A stretch of DNA of 64,000 bases from positions 2,852,001 to 2,916,000 of the forward strand of contig NZ_JACCBI010000001.1 in assembly GCF_013407835.1 (NCBI RefSeq), in the 5' to 3' direction. The DNA is from Agromyces atrinae. GTDB lineage: Bacteria; Actinomycetota; Actinomycetes; Actinomycetales; Microbacteriaceae. Of this stretch, positions 43,301 to 49,433 are shown piece by piece. The position numbers and the translations under genes were made by a program. The first letter of the stretch is position 1; each line of letters opens with the position of its first letter. Below the pieces are notes generated by a model, which saw only the letters and a list, made by a program, of their open reading frames with translations, was not told where the DNA came from and did no database searches.

Positions 43301-45355
43301 GACTTCGGGTTCTCGTTCGAGTACTCGACCGACGGTGGCACCAGCTGGGTGCCGGTCGACGGCGTTCTCGCCGGTTCGGCGAACACGTGGACGTCGCCCG
43401 AGTTCAACACGGGCACCGAGGTGCAGGTGCGAGAGATCGCCCCGACCGGTGCGTTCTGGGGCGACCCGACGTTCACGGTCGATGGTGTCGCGGCCGACCA
43501 GCCCGTCGAATTCACCATCGGCGACGGATCGACCGTCGCCGTCGTAGCCACGAACCCGACGAACACGGGCGACTTCTCGATCGAGAAGATCGTCTCGGGT
43601 GACGCGGTCGTCGATCCCGACTTCGAGTTCTCCTTCGAGTACGCGGTCGACGGCGGCGCCTGGGTTCGCGTCGACGGTGTGACGGCGGGTGCCGCGAACA
43701 GCTGGACCTCGCCGCTTCTGCCGACCGGGTCCACCGTGCAGGTGCGCGAGCTCGCGCCCGTCGGTCCCATCTGGGCGTCCCCCACCTTCACGGTCGACGG
43801 CGTCCCCGCCGAGCAGCCCGTCGAGTTCACGATCGGTGACGGTTCGACCGTCGCGGTCGTGGCCACCAACCCGACGCTCGTCGGCGGCTTCACGATCGAG
43901 AAGCGTGCGACGGCCGAAGCCGGCACCGCGTGGACGGCGACGGTGGCCTACGGCTACGAGGTCGACGGCGCGCCGGTCGAGGGCTCGCTCGAACTGACCG
44001 CTGCCGCTCCGATCGCCGGTCTCTCCGGCATCAACGCCGGCACGGCCGTGACGCTCTCGGAGGTCGCCTTCACGGGTCTTCCCGCGGGTGTCGAGTGGAG
44101 CGACTTCACGTGGGCCGGCGACGTCGTCGACAACGGCGACGGCACCGTGACGATCACGGTCGGAGACGAGGCGCCCGTCGCACTGGTGCTGACGAACGAC
44201 GTCGTCACTCCGTCGGTCGAGATCGTCAAGGGCGATGCCGGCTTCGAGGGCTCGGGCGATGAGATCGTCAACGACGCCGACACGATGGCCGACGGTGAGT
44301 TCTACCAGCCGGGCGAGACGCGCACGATCGTGTTCACCCCGACCAACAAGGGCACCGAGGCTCTCGTCGACGTCGTCGTGACCGACCAGACGATCGCCGG
44401 CGCCGACGTGCAGGCTCTGCAGTGCGTCTTCCCGAACGGCGACCGCACCGACGGTGTGTTCGCCGACGGCGGCTGGACGGTCGCCTGGGCGGCGTCGAGC
44501 GCCGACTCGAACCCGGCGACCTGGCTCCCGGGCGTGAGCTTCACGTGCACCGCGACGCTCACGGTCGAGGCTGCCGGCGGCGTCCACGTCGACAACGCCA
44601 CGGTGTCGGGAACCGGAGTCGCCTCGGGCGTCACCGTGACCGATGAGAACCCGTACAACGCATTCACCGCCGACATCCAGGTCATCAAGTACGACGGCAA
44701 CCTCGCCGACCCGGCCGTGAAGGATGCCGACGGCAACTGGATCACGCCGGGCAAGCCGCTCGCCGACCTCGGTCAGGATGCCAACGACACGGAGCACTCC
44801 GTGAAGTACGTCGCCGATCGTGCCAACGCGGTGCGCTGGGTCGTCACGAACACCGGCCCGACGTTCCTCACGAGCGTCGACCTCACCGATGTGACGGCGA
44901 CGGGCCCGGCGATCGAGTCCGACTGGACCTGCGACCTGCTGCCCGTCGGCGGCCCGAGCGGGGCGTACAGCTTCGTGAAGGACGGCGCCTGGAACGGTCT
45001 GTTCGCCCCGGGTCAGTCGTTCTTCTGCGAGGGCACGCTGACGCTCGGCGCGAACGCGATCCACCAGGACACGGTCACCGTCGTGAGCGAGGTCGTGGTT
45101 CCCGAGGTCGATGAGAACGGCGTGCCGACCGGCAACCCGTCGCTCAACCCCGACGGAACGCCCGTGATCGCGGTCGACGGCGACGGCAACCCGCGGGTCC
45201 TGACCGACGACGACCCGTTCAACGCCTACACGCCGGCTCCGGCGACGGCAGTCACCGGCTTCGGCGGTTCGATCCTCGGCATCCTGGCGCTCCTGCTCAT
45301 GGCGGCCGGCATCCTCGCCGTCATCGGTTCGCGCCGCCGCGTGGTGCGTCGATGA
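37367..45355 (+). CDS. Giant cell-surface protein 2 with nine tandem DUF5979-like repeats
   Basis: 2662 aa, secreted paralog of the protein at 30582. The signal peptide ends near residue 39 (APAQAAES). An SdrD B-like unit (FLDYNSDGVFQ), a propeller-like region and another SdrD B-like unit (VWFDADQDGVQGADEP, nt 39540-39965) follow. Then come three divergent DUF5979-like units. Nine nearly identical 106-residue units (41006-43882) begin GDF(S/T)IEK and end VAVVVTNPT. A divergent unit and one IVKGDA/IQVIKYDG module follow. The end AVTGFGGS, a helix and RRRVVRR resembles a sorting signal, though no LPxTG is present. Some repeats carry Cys-free Ig folds; the final module has cysteines. The ATG has GGGGGAA upstream. 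Adhesive role is inferred from architecture. Confidence 0.85.
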   Translation: MSHHSPSRPRRFGTRAATSIVVSSALALGSLFALAPAQAAESGTVAGTVFLDYNSDGVFQPTGTPAERGFAGVTATAFDAAGTAVGSTTSAADGSYSISVVDAVSAALRVEFELSAEQVAEGYRDSFAVLDAGASESGSSVQFVTVGQTGVSFGVNNPEDFNTGSADLLVPVHNPGNPLQQSGKDTRGLVSVEYSATGNSKGDQTKISAATPGNGSFGAAQGVVWGNAFDSSTGDAYTAAFLRRFGGFGDGNLGGLYQTDVAGKTTSVWIDLEAAGIDVGGSVLDGALGIGTPASASARNSARGLVASTVQAVHDSAVFPLVGKVGLGAAVVDEPGRTLYVANLYERNVVSVPINADGSAGTPTSIDVPGLDADERIFGLHLYRNQLYVGVTETAGNAANTGSRSDLGARVISAPTSDLSSWTQRIDVTDLTFQRGMPDWSFEAGGTNAGQALWNATKRNNASHWNAWTDSWASGDNSNLAGPGKTCLRSSNQNEQNRWYCAYPQPILSSIDFDADGNMLLGFADRFSFQHADFQWSPTSNDTNLYWTFAMGDTYVAGKQSAGAGATYLLEQTGSYDSIAGDRTASWVDNNPGISVPGLAATNNQQGPGGGEFFYDRNRPSMSANWEATHFESSLGALATLEGVQQFPTTGFSTQGSRAADFFGSGLKWLNQVSGATDRAYDITTRADACGATLCWPNVPGAGGSATDFTSFGKAGGLGDLQFLVDAAPVQIGNYVWFDADQDGVQGADEPALAGVTVELYSADGSTLLGTTTTDANGEYYFSSLTTPGFEPKADYQVKFVAPTSGTALTDPRFGTVDWSQLSLTQAEQGGNTLIDSNPDPQTGVADVSVGAPGQNDHSIDAGFVGVTAVELEKQIDTEGGPSPPGFEFSFTTEAIDFRGNPITLAPSDAAFTLQADGVTKTITLPIGAKVRFTEAPFPTADGSVVWSPTPDADGWITASGTVDAPTRIIATNRLLLPGSFELTKSVTGDGAAAVPDDFEFTVDYSYTDPFTGALVSKSLTVTKGSPVDVSDDIPAGVTVTLVEGARTGAPPSVGWGTPVFSGPGVTDNGDGSATFVVASDTQVEIGLENPADELVDGFQLTKSVTGGAAGSVGTDFDFVVNATYVPADASAPAQLTVQKNGSVSVTDLALGTVVTLSEVQPVDGQPSPEVSWGTPVWSGTGVTVNPDGSASFTITDGASVQVALENPTAQLVGDFSIEKVVTGDAPVDPDLEFSFEYSTDAGATWIPVDGVTAGAAGAWSSPELPTGTTVQVREIAPTGSFWGAPEFTVDGVASAEPVTFTIGDGTSVAVVVTNPTLVGDFSIEKVVSGSAEVDPDLEFSFEYSTDAGATWVPVDGVTAGAAGAWTSPELPTGTEVLVREIAPSGDFWSDPTFTVDGVPVASPAALTIGDDSTVAVVVTNPTTVGDFTIEKIVTGSAEVDPDFEFSFEYSVDAGATWVAVDGVLAGAANAWTSPEFNTGTPVLVREIQPVGAFWGEPSITVDGVTQSGDASFVIGESSTVAVVVTNPTGTGDFTIEKVISGSAVVDPDFGFSFEYSVDGGAWVAVDDVLAGAANAWTSPEFNQGSVIAVREVAPTGAFWGTPVITIDGVTQPSQPATFVVGGGTTVAVVVTNPTEVGTFTIEKVVTGDAVVDPGQTFDFEYSTDGGTTWIAVSDVAAGPVNAWTSPEFTVGTEIQVREVTPSGPIWGTPTITVDGVDAGDPAVVTIQNDPDVEGGSNVAVVVTNPTLVGDFSIEKIVSGSAVVDPDFEFSFEYSTDDGATWVPVDGVLAGAANAWTSPSFNAGTTVQVREIAPAGAFWGDPTFTVDGVATTAPVELTIGADSTVAVVVTNPTSTGDFSIEKVVSGSAEVDPDLEFSFEYSVDGGATWVAVDGVTAGADNAWTSPAFNTGTEVQVREIAPTGAFWGTPTITVDGVAAGDPAVLTIGDGSTVAVVVTNPTLVGDFLIEKIVSGDVVVDPDFGFSFEYSTDGGTSWVPVDGVLAGSANTWTSPEFNTGTEVQVREIAPTGAFWGDPTFTVDGVAADQPVEFTIGDGSTVAVVATNPTNTGDFSIEKIVSGDAVVDPDFEFSFEYAVDGGAWVRVDGVTAGAANSWTSPLLPTGSTVQVRELAPVGPIWASPTFTVDGVPAEQPVEFTIGDGSTVAVVATNPTLVGGFTIEKRATAEAGTAWTATVAYGYEVDGAPVEGSLELTAAAPIAGLSGINAGTAVTLSEVAFTGLPAGVEWSDFTWAGDVVDNGDGTVTITVGDEAPVALVLTNDVVTPSVEIVKGDAGFEGSGDEIVNDADTMADGEFYQPGETRTIVFTPTNKGTEALVDVVVTDQTIAGADVQALQCVFPNGDRTDGVFADGGWTVAWAASSADSNPATWLPGVSFTCTATLTVEAAGGVHVDNATVSGTGVASGVTVTDENPYNAFTADIQVIKYDGNLADPAVKDADGNWITPGKPLADLGQDANDTEHSVKYVADRANAVRWVVTNTGPTFLTSVDLTDVTATGPAIESDWTCDLLPVGGPSGAYSFVKDGAWNGLFAPGQSFFCEGTLTLGANAIHQDTVTVVSEVVVPEVDENGVPTGNPSLNPDGTPVIAVDGDGNPRVLTDDDPFNAYTPAPATAVTGFGGSILGILALLLMAAGILAVIGSRRRVVRR
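41006..43882 (+). repeat. Nine tandem 318-bp coding repeats
   Basis: Unit starts at 41006, 41324, 41642, 41960, 42278, 42614, 42932, 43250 and 43568. Seven of the eight spacings are 318 bp; unit 5 is 336 bp (six extra codons near its end) and unit 9 is 315 bp. Each encodes about 106 residues. High DNA identity makes copy number prone to recombination and to assembly errors. Confidence 0.92.
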
Positions 45356-45418
45356 GGCAGATACGCCGACGATGACGGTCGGGCGGTGATCATCTTGGGG
45401 TGATCGCCGCTCGATCCG

Positions 45419-45453
45419 TCCCGGTGCGCGGCCTCGTCCGCCGCGCACCGGGA
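45419..45453. terminator. Hairpin 1 after surface protein 2
   Basis: 13-bp perfect stem (45419-45431 with 45441-45453), nine-base loop, in the convergent gap. Confidence 0.7.
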
Positions 45454-45459
45454 CACATG

Positions 45460-45493
45460 ACGATGGGCCCCTGATTCCTCAGGGGCCCATCGT
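45460..45493. terminator. Hairpin 2 after surface protein 2
   Basis: 13-bp perfect stem (45460-45472 with 45481-45493), eight-base loop. With hairpin 1 it forms a tandem bidirectional terminator between convergent genes. Confidence 0.75.
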
Positions 45494-45513
45494 CGTGTTC
45501 GTGCGGTGTCGGC

Positions 45514-45933
45514 CTACAGCGGGCGCACCGTGTAGATCGCGACGGCGCCGGTGTCGGCGGTTTCGAAGGTGACCTCGACGGAGTACGACGCGTTCTGGTA
45601 GCCGAGCACGCGCTGGCCGCCGGCCGTCGCGCCTCCGCCTGTGAAGCCCGCGCCCGAGAGCTGCTCCTTGATCACCGGGTCTGCAGCCTCCTGGCTCTCG
45701 ATCTCGACGCGCTCGACCCAGGCGCCGTCGACGATCTCCGACCCGGCCGTCGTGCCCTCGATGAGCGGGACCTCTGCGGGGAAGGCGCCCTCGGCGACGG
45801 CCGGAACGGTGCCGTCAGGGGCGGCGGATGTCGGCGTCGACGACTCGCTCGGCCCCGTGCATCCCGCGAGGGCGGGGAGCAGAGCGAGAGCGGCGAGCCC
45901 GCCGAGAATGCTGGAACGACGTGCAGAAGACAT
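45514..45933 (-). CDS. Small lipoprotein of unknown function
   Basis: 139 aa. The signal has two arginines (ARRSS) and the lipobox LAGC with Cys25, followed by a Ser/Thr/Pro-rich linker. The small folded part (about residues 55-139) looks like one alpha/beta domain. The ATG at 45933 is preferred: it has a GGGG site and a 31-base leader from the TAGAGT hexamer (45965-45970, minus strand). A LacI-type operator (45972-45985) lies immediately upstream of that hexamer, similar to those before the two giant surface proteins. It is convergent with surface protein 2. No family recognised. Confidence 0.78.
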   Translation of the reverse strand: MSSARRSSILGGLAALALLPALAGCTGPSESSTPTSAAPDGTVPAVAEGAFPAEVPLIEGTTAGSEIVDGAWVERVEIESQEAADPVIKEQLSGAGFTGGGATAGGQRVLGYQNASYSVEVTFETADTGAVAIYTVRPL

Positions 45934-45971
45934 GACAACCCCCGTGACGATGTGCGTGTCATCCACTCTAC

Positions 45972-45985
45972 TGACAGCGCTTGCA
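45972..45985. promoter_or_regulatory. LacI-type operator upstream of small lipoprotein
   Basis: TGACAGCGCTTGCA (minus strand TGCAAGCGCTGTCA), 9 of 10 fixed positions of TGNAANCGNTTNCA, just upstream of the TAGAGT -10 at 45965-45970. Confidence 0.6.
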
Positions 45986-46020
45986 CTTCGCGCCCGCCCC
46001 GCGCCCCCACCCGCCCCAAC

Positions 46021-46093
46021 CCCTCCGTTTCGGCGTCACGACACGCTGGCTATCGCGCGTTTAGCCAGCGTGTCGTGACGCCGAAACGGAGGG
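46021..46093. repeat. Palindromic intergenic repeat, copy D (31-bp perfect stem)
   Basis: Left arm 46021-46051 and right arm 46063-46093 are exact complements over 31 bp, with an 11-base loop. The inner part is the same as copy A (CACGACACGCTGGCT); the outer part has TTTCGGCG in place of TCTCGGCG. It lies beyond the 3' end of the DyP operon and may serve as its terminator. Confidence 0.92.
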
Positions 46094-46164
46094 CGCGGGC
46101 ACGTGAGATGGGCGAGGGAGCGCGTGCGCGGGGAGAAGAGTGGCGCGCGCGTGGCGCGGGCGCG

Positions 46165-47376
46165 TCAGGCGAAGAGGGGGGAGCCGAGGGGGCGGGTCGC
46201 GTCGAAGCCGGGGAGGATGAGGAAGCTCGCGCTCGCGGTCGGCGTCGCAAACGACATGAGGTCGTCGGTCTCGTCGAGTCGCGCCTGCGTCTTCACGAAC
46301 GTGTCGAGGTCGCGTTGGAAGCACACGAAGAGCAGACCGCTGTCGGCGATCGGTGCGCCCGCGGCATCCGTCGTCTCGCCGTCATCGAACGCGTAACCGC
46401 GACGCAGCATGAGCGCACTGCCCGTGAACGAGGGGTGCGCCGCGCGCACGTGCGAGCGCGCGGGCACGAGGAAGCTGCCGTCGGGCGTCTTCGCGAGCAG
46501 GTTGGCCTCGTCGTGCAGACCTCCGCCCGAGAGCGGTGCGCCGTCGCCCTCGCGGCGCCCGATGATCGCGTCACGCCGCTCGGGCGCCTCGGCGCCGAAT
46601 CCGCTCGTGTCGAGCAGCAGGCGACGGATGACGCACACGGTGCCACCCGCAGCAGGACCGTCGGCGATCCAGACGTTCTCGTCGAGCTCGTCGCGTCCGT
46701 GCGGCACGATGATGCCGTCGTGATACCCGAGCGGGTTGCGGGCGATCGTGCCCTCGCCGACGGCACGGAATCCGCGCTGCCGCCACCGCGGCGAGACGTC
46801 GCCGAGCGCGCGCACGAGCTCATCGAGCACGGGGTGCAGCAGTCCGCCGTCGGTCGCCGACAGCGAGAGCAGCAGGTCGCCGCCGTTCCGCCGCGCGGGG
46901 ATCGCGTCGTCGCCCGCGAAGGCGGGGAGTGCGAGCGCTCCGGGCAGTGCGGGGTCGATCGCGGCGACGACGCGCGGCCCGAGGCCGACGGTCACGGTCA
47001 GGTCGCCCGAGCCGTCGGGATTCGCCGCGCCGGGCGAGGAGAGCGCGAGGATCGCCGCGCCGAGGGCCTCGAGCCGCGCCGGCAGGGCGCCGCGCACCGC
47101 GTCATCCGCGAGGTCGAGGTCGAACACGGCGACGAGGCAGTTCATCTGCGGGGTGCCGGGGCGCGCGATGCCGGCCTGCGTGCGGCCGGTCGCGGTGACG
47201 GCGGCTCCGCGCGGGGGGATGTCGGCCGTCGGCGTCGCGGGAGCAGTACCCGAGCCGCCCGCACTGATGACGGCGTTCGCGCCGACCGTCCCCGCGATGC
47301 CGGCGACGAGTCCGGCACCCGCGCCGAGCAGCACGCTGCGTCGACTCGGGCGCGGGGTATCCGTGCGTTCGGTCAT
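46165..47376 (-). CDS. Tat-exported DyP-type peroxidase
   Basis: 403 aa heme peroxidase acting outside the membrane. The signal PSRRSVLLGAG has Arg12-Arg13, then a hydrophobic stretch ending near residue 40. The DyP distal motif GxxDG appears as GYHDG with the catalytic Asp, and the proximal heme region as ARSHVRAAHP. The end contains GLLFVCFQRDLDTF, also typical. It may oxidise dyes, aromatic compounds or heme-like molecules using H2O2. Unlike EfeB, it is not beside iron permease genes; instead it ends an operon after a beta-helix lipoprotein and another lipoprotein, with ATGA overlap to the latter. Start chosen at MTERTD. Confidence 0.9.
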   Translation of the reverse strand: MTERTDTPRPSRRSVLLGAGAGLVAGIAGTVGANAVISAGGSGTAPATPTADIPPRGAAVTATGRTQAGIARPGTPQMNCLVAVFDLDLADDAVRGALPARLEALGAAILALSSPGAANPDGSGDLTVTVGLGPRVVAAIDPALPGALALPAFAGDDAIPARRNGGDLLLSLSATDGGLLHPVLDELVRALGDVSPRWRQRGFRAVGEGTIARNPLGYHDGIIVPHGRDELDENVWIADGPAAGGTVCVIRRLLLDTSGFGAEAPERRDAIIGRREGDGAPLSGGGLHDEANLLAKTPDGSFLVPARSHVRAAHPSFTGSALMLRRGYAFDDGETTDAAGAPIADSGLLFVCFQRDLDTFVKTQARLDETDDLMSFATPTASASFLILPGFDATRPLGSPLFA

Positions 47377-48116
47377 GCGCCCGGCACCGCGGTCGGGATC
47401 GGGCCGGGAATCGTCACATCGTCGGCGGGGCCGAGGTCGATCGTGACCCACGTGCCGCCGAGGCGGGCCTCGACGCGCAGCAGCAGACCCGTCTCGTCGA
47501 CCCAGTAGCGCACGCCCGAGGCATCCGGATCGACGGCGTCTCCGCTCACCGCACCCTCGGCGGGCCCCGTGAAGACCGAGACGGCGGTGCCGTCGATCTC
47601 ATCGTCGGTGAGGTGCAACGCGCCGTTCTGGCGGAGGAGCAGAGGGTTCTCGGGTCGGTCGGCGCCGAGGCTCGCGACGACGCTCAATACAGCCTGTGCG
47701 GCCGACGCGGTCGGGTCGACGGCTCCCGGGCTCCACGCCTCGGTGCTCGCGGGCACGGGCAGCGGCGGGCTCGTCGCGCCTGCCGCGGAGAGTGCGGCGA
47801 GCGTCGTGCCGTCCCACAGGATGAGGTCGCCGCCGTTGCCGTCGGCTGTGACGAGTCCGTAGCCGACGTGGGTCTCGTAGTCGAACCAGCCGTCGAGCGT
47901 CAGGGCGCTGCCGGAATCGTCGAACGCGGCCTCGACCGATCGCGTGCCGGCATCGAAGTTCTTGAAACGGATGACGGCGAGCAGCTCCGACTCGGCCGTC
48001 GTGACCACGCGCGGCCCATCGTCGCTCGGCGTCGGCGCAGCGTCGCCCGAACCGCCGGTGCAGCCGGCGAGGCCGAGCATGAGCGCGACCGCGGCGAGTG
48101 CGGCGGCCGCTCTCAC
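47373..48116 (-). CDS. Lipoprotein of unknown function (middle gene of DyP operon)
   Basis: 247 aa. A short signal VRAAAALAAVALMLGLAGC ends in Cys19. The mature part has beta-rich segments: AESELLAVIRFKNFDAGTRSV, LDGWFDYETHVGYG, and later YWVDETGLLLRVEARLGG. The overall look recalls LppX/LprG-type or substrate-carrier lipoproteins, but this is weak. The GTG start overlaps the stop of the beta-helix gene (GTGA) and its stop overlaps the DyP ATG, so the three are strictly coupled. It may hold a ligand for the peroxidase on the outer face. Confidence 0.8.
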   Translation of the reverse strand: MRAAAALAAVALMLGLAGCTGGSGDAAPTPSDDGPRVVTTAESELLAVIRFKNFDAGTRSVEAAFDDSGSALTLDGWFDYETHVGYGLVTADGNGGDLILWDGTTLAALSAAGATSPPLPVPASTEAWSPGAVDPTASAAQAVLSVVASLGADRPENPLLLRQNGALHLTDDEIDGTAVSVFTGPAEGAVSGDAVDPDASGVRYWVDETGLLLRVEARLGGTWVTIDLGPADDVTIPGPIPTAVPGA

Positions 48117-49417
48117 GAGTTGGTCCAGTCGGCGAGCAGGTCGCTCGAGGGCAACGTCACGGCGTCGAGGTCGGGCACGTCGACCGTCGCGGGCAACGGC
48201 GACGGGATCGTGTCGTCGGCGTCGAGGCCGGGAAGCCGCGGGGGAGCCGCGACCTTCAGGAAGCTCACGCCCGGCGGCACCGTCACCGCGGGCAGGGCCG
48301 TGCGGGCGTCGGCGGGCTGCGTGCCCGCGCACTCGGTGCCGAAGAGCGCGGGAAGCGCGCTGAACGCGCCGCCCGTGACGCAGTTCAGCGAGGCCGGAGC
48401 ACGCTCGGCCGAGACGTTCGCGACGTCGACGCCGTTGCCCTCGAAGAGGATGTCGGCGAGGGTGTTGCCCGTCGCCGCGAGGTCTTCCGTGTTCGAGAAC
48501 AGCACGCCCGCGGCGGGGTTGCCGGCGATGACATTCGCGCGCAGCAGGTTCTCCTGGCCGCCCGCGATGCCGACGCCCACACCGAAGCCGCCGTCGGCGT
48601 GCGAGGGCGAGTCGGCGCCCGCGTTGTCGACGACGACGTTGCCGACGACGGTGTTGCCGCGCTGCGGCGTGAACGCCTCCTGGTAGTTCGAGATGAGGGT
48701 CATGCCGATGCGGTTGCCGCTGAAGCGGTTGCCGACGAGGTAGACCGAGTCGGAGGCGTTGGCGTTCTCGAAGCCGATCGCGTTACGCTCGGCGACGTTG
48801 CCCTCGACGAGGATGTCGCACTCGCGGCACTGACCGACGTAGAAGCCGCTGTCGGCCGAGCCCGACGCGTAGGAGTTGCGGATGACGCCGTGCTGGGCGT
48901 CGAACGCGTAGATGCCGTAGAGCCCGTTGTTGGAGGCCGTGACCGAGTCGATCGCGAAGCGCTGCACGGGCGGGAACTTCTCGGGATCGAGCGTCGTGTA
49001 CCCCGCGCCGCCGTGCGCCGTCGGGCCGTTCTCGTCGTGCATGCCCGTGACGAGAACGCCGTAGAAGGTCGCCTCGCGCACGGTGAGGTTCTCGACGCGG
49101 ATGCCGTCGGCGATGCCGACGATGCCGTACGAGCGCACACCCTCGCCGTCGATGATCGTGTCGTTGCGGTCGACGCCGCGGATGGTCACGTCTTCTTTGT
49201 CGACGAGCACTTGCTCGGCGTAAACGCCGGGCTCGATGAGGACGAGTCCGCCGGGGGAGACGAGGTCGACGGCCTCGGTGATCGTGGCGGCGTCGGCGGG
49301 CACGCGAACGACGTCTGCGGCGGCCGGCTGCTCGGTCTCGCCCGGGGCGCACGCACTGAGGGACGAGACCAGGACGGCAGCCGTGAATACGGCCCCGAGG
49401 GCCCCCCATGAGCGCAT
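48113..49417 (-). CDS. Parallel beta-helix (NosD-like) lipoprotein
   Basis: 434 aa. The lipobox is LSAC with Cys23. Residues ~35-330 form a right-handed parallel beta-helix: it opens with the carbohydrate-binding-like ATITEAVDLVSPGGLVLIEPGVYAEQV stretch (read in pieces) and goes on with repeated xxVxxNxxxxN turns such as GNVAERNAIGFENANAS and GNRFSGNRIGM. A CRECD pair of cysteines may form a disulfide or bind metal. It heads the operon with a second lipoprotein and the DyP peroxidase. TAGACT six bases before the ATG gives a leaderless start. Related beta-helix proteins are NosD and secreted lyases; no catalytic residues for lyase activity are obvious. Confidence 0.85.
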   Translation of the reverse strand: MRSWGALGAVFTAAVLVSSLSACAPGETEQPAAADVVRVPADAATITEAVDLVSPGGLVLIEPGVYAEQVLVDKEDVTIRGVDRNDTIIDGEGVRSYGIVGIADGIRVENLTVREATFYGVLVTGMHDENGPTAHGGAGYTTLDPEKFPPVQRFAIDSVTASNNGLYGIYAFDAQHGVIRNSYASGSADSGFYVGQCRECDILVEGNVAERNAIGFENANASDSVYLVGNRFSGNRIGMTLISNYQEAFTPQRGNTVVGNVVVDNAGADSPSHADGGFGVGVGIAGGQENLLRANVIAGNPAAGVLFSNTEDLAATGNTLADILFEGNGVDVANVSAERAPASLNCVTGGAFSALPALFGTECAGTQPADARTALPAVTVPPGVSFLKVAAPPRLPGLDADDTIPSPLPATVDVPDLDAVTLPSSDLLADWTNS

Positions 49418-49423
49418 GGATTC

Positions 49424-49429
49424 AGTCTA
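49424..49429 (-). promoter_or_regulatory. Leaderless -10 element for beta-helix/DyP operon
   Basis: TAGACT on the minus strand, six bases before the ATG at 49417. Confidence 0.6.
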
Positions 49430-49433
49430 CCGA

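Noticed and set aside
41006..43882. Regular repeats that could suggest a CRISPR array
   Set aside because: Units are 318 bp, in frame and coding, without short repeats and unique spacers.
32163..45448. Very long open frames (1677 and 2037 codons) on the minus strand opposite the giant surface-protein genes
   Set aside because: They mirror the repeat structure and codon bias of the plus-strand genes, have Arg/Asp/Gly-rich low-information translations and lack signal or start features. They are GC-driven antisense shadows.
46165..47376. DyP protein as EfeB of an EfeUOB iron-uptake operon
   Set aside because: No EfeU permease or EfeO-type gene is adjacent; neighbours are a beta-helix lipoprotein and an unknown lipoprotein.
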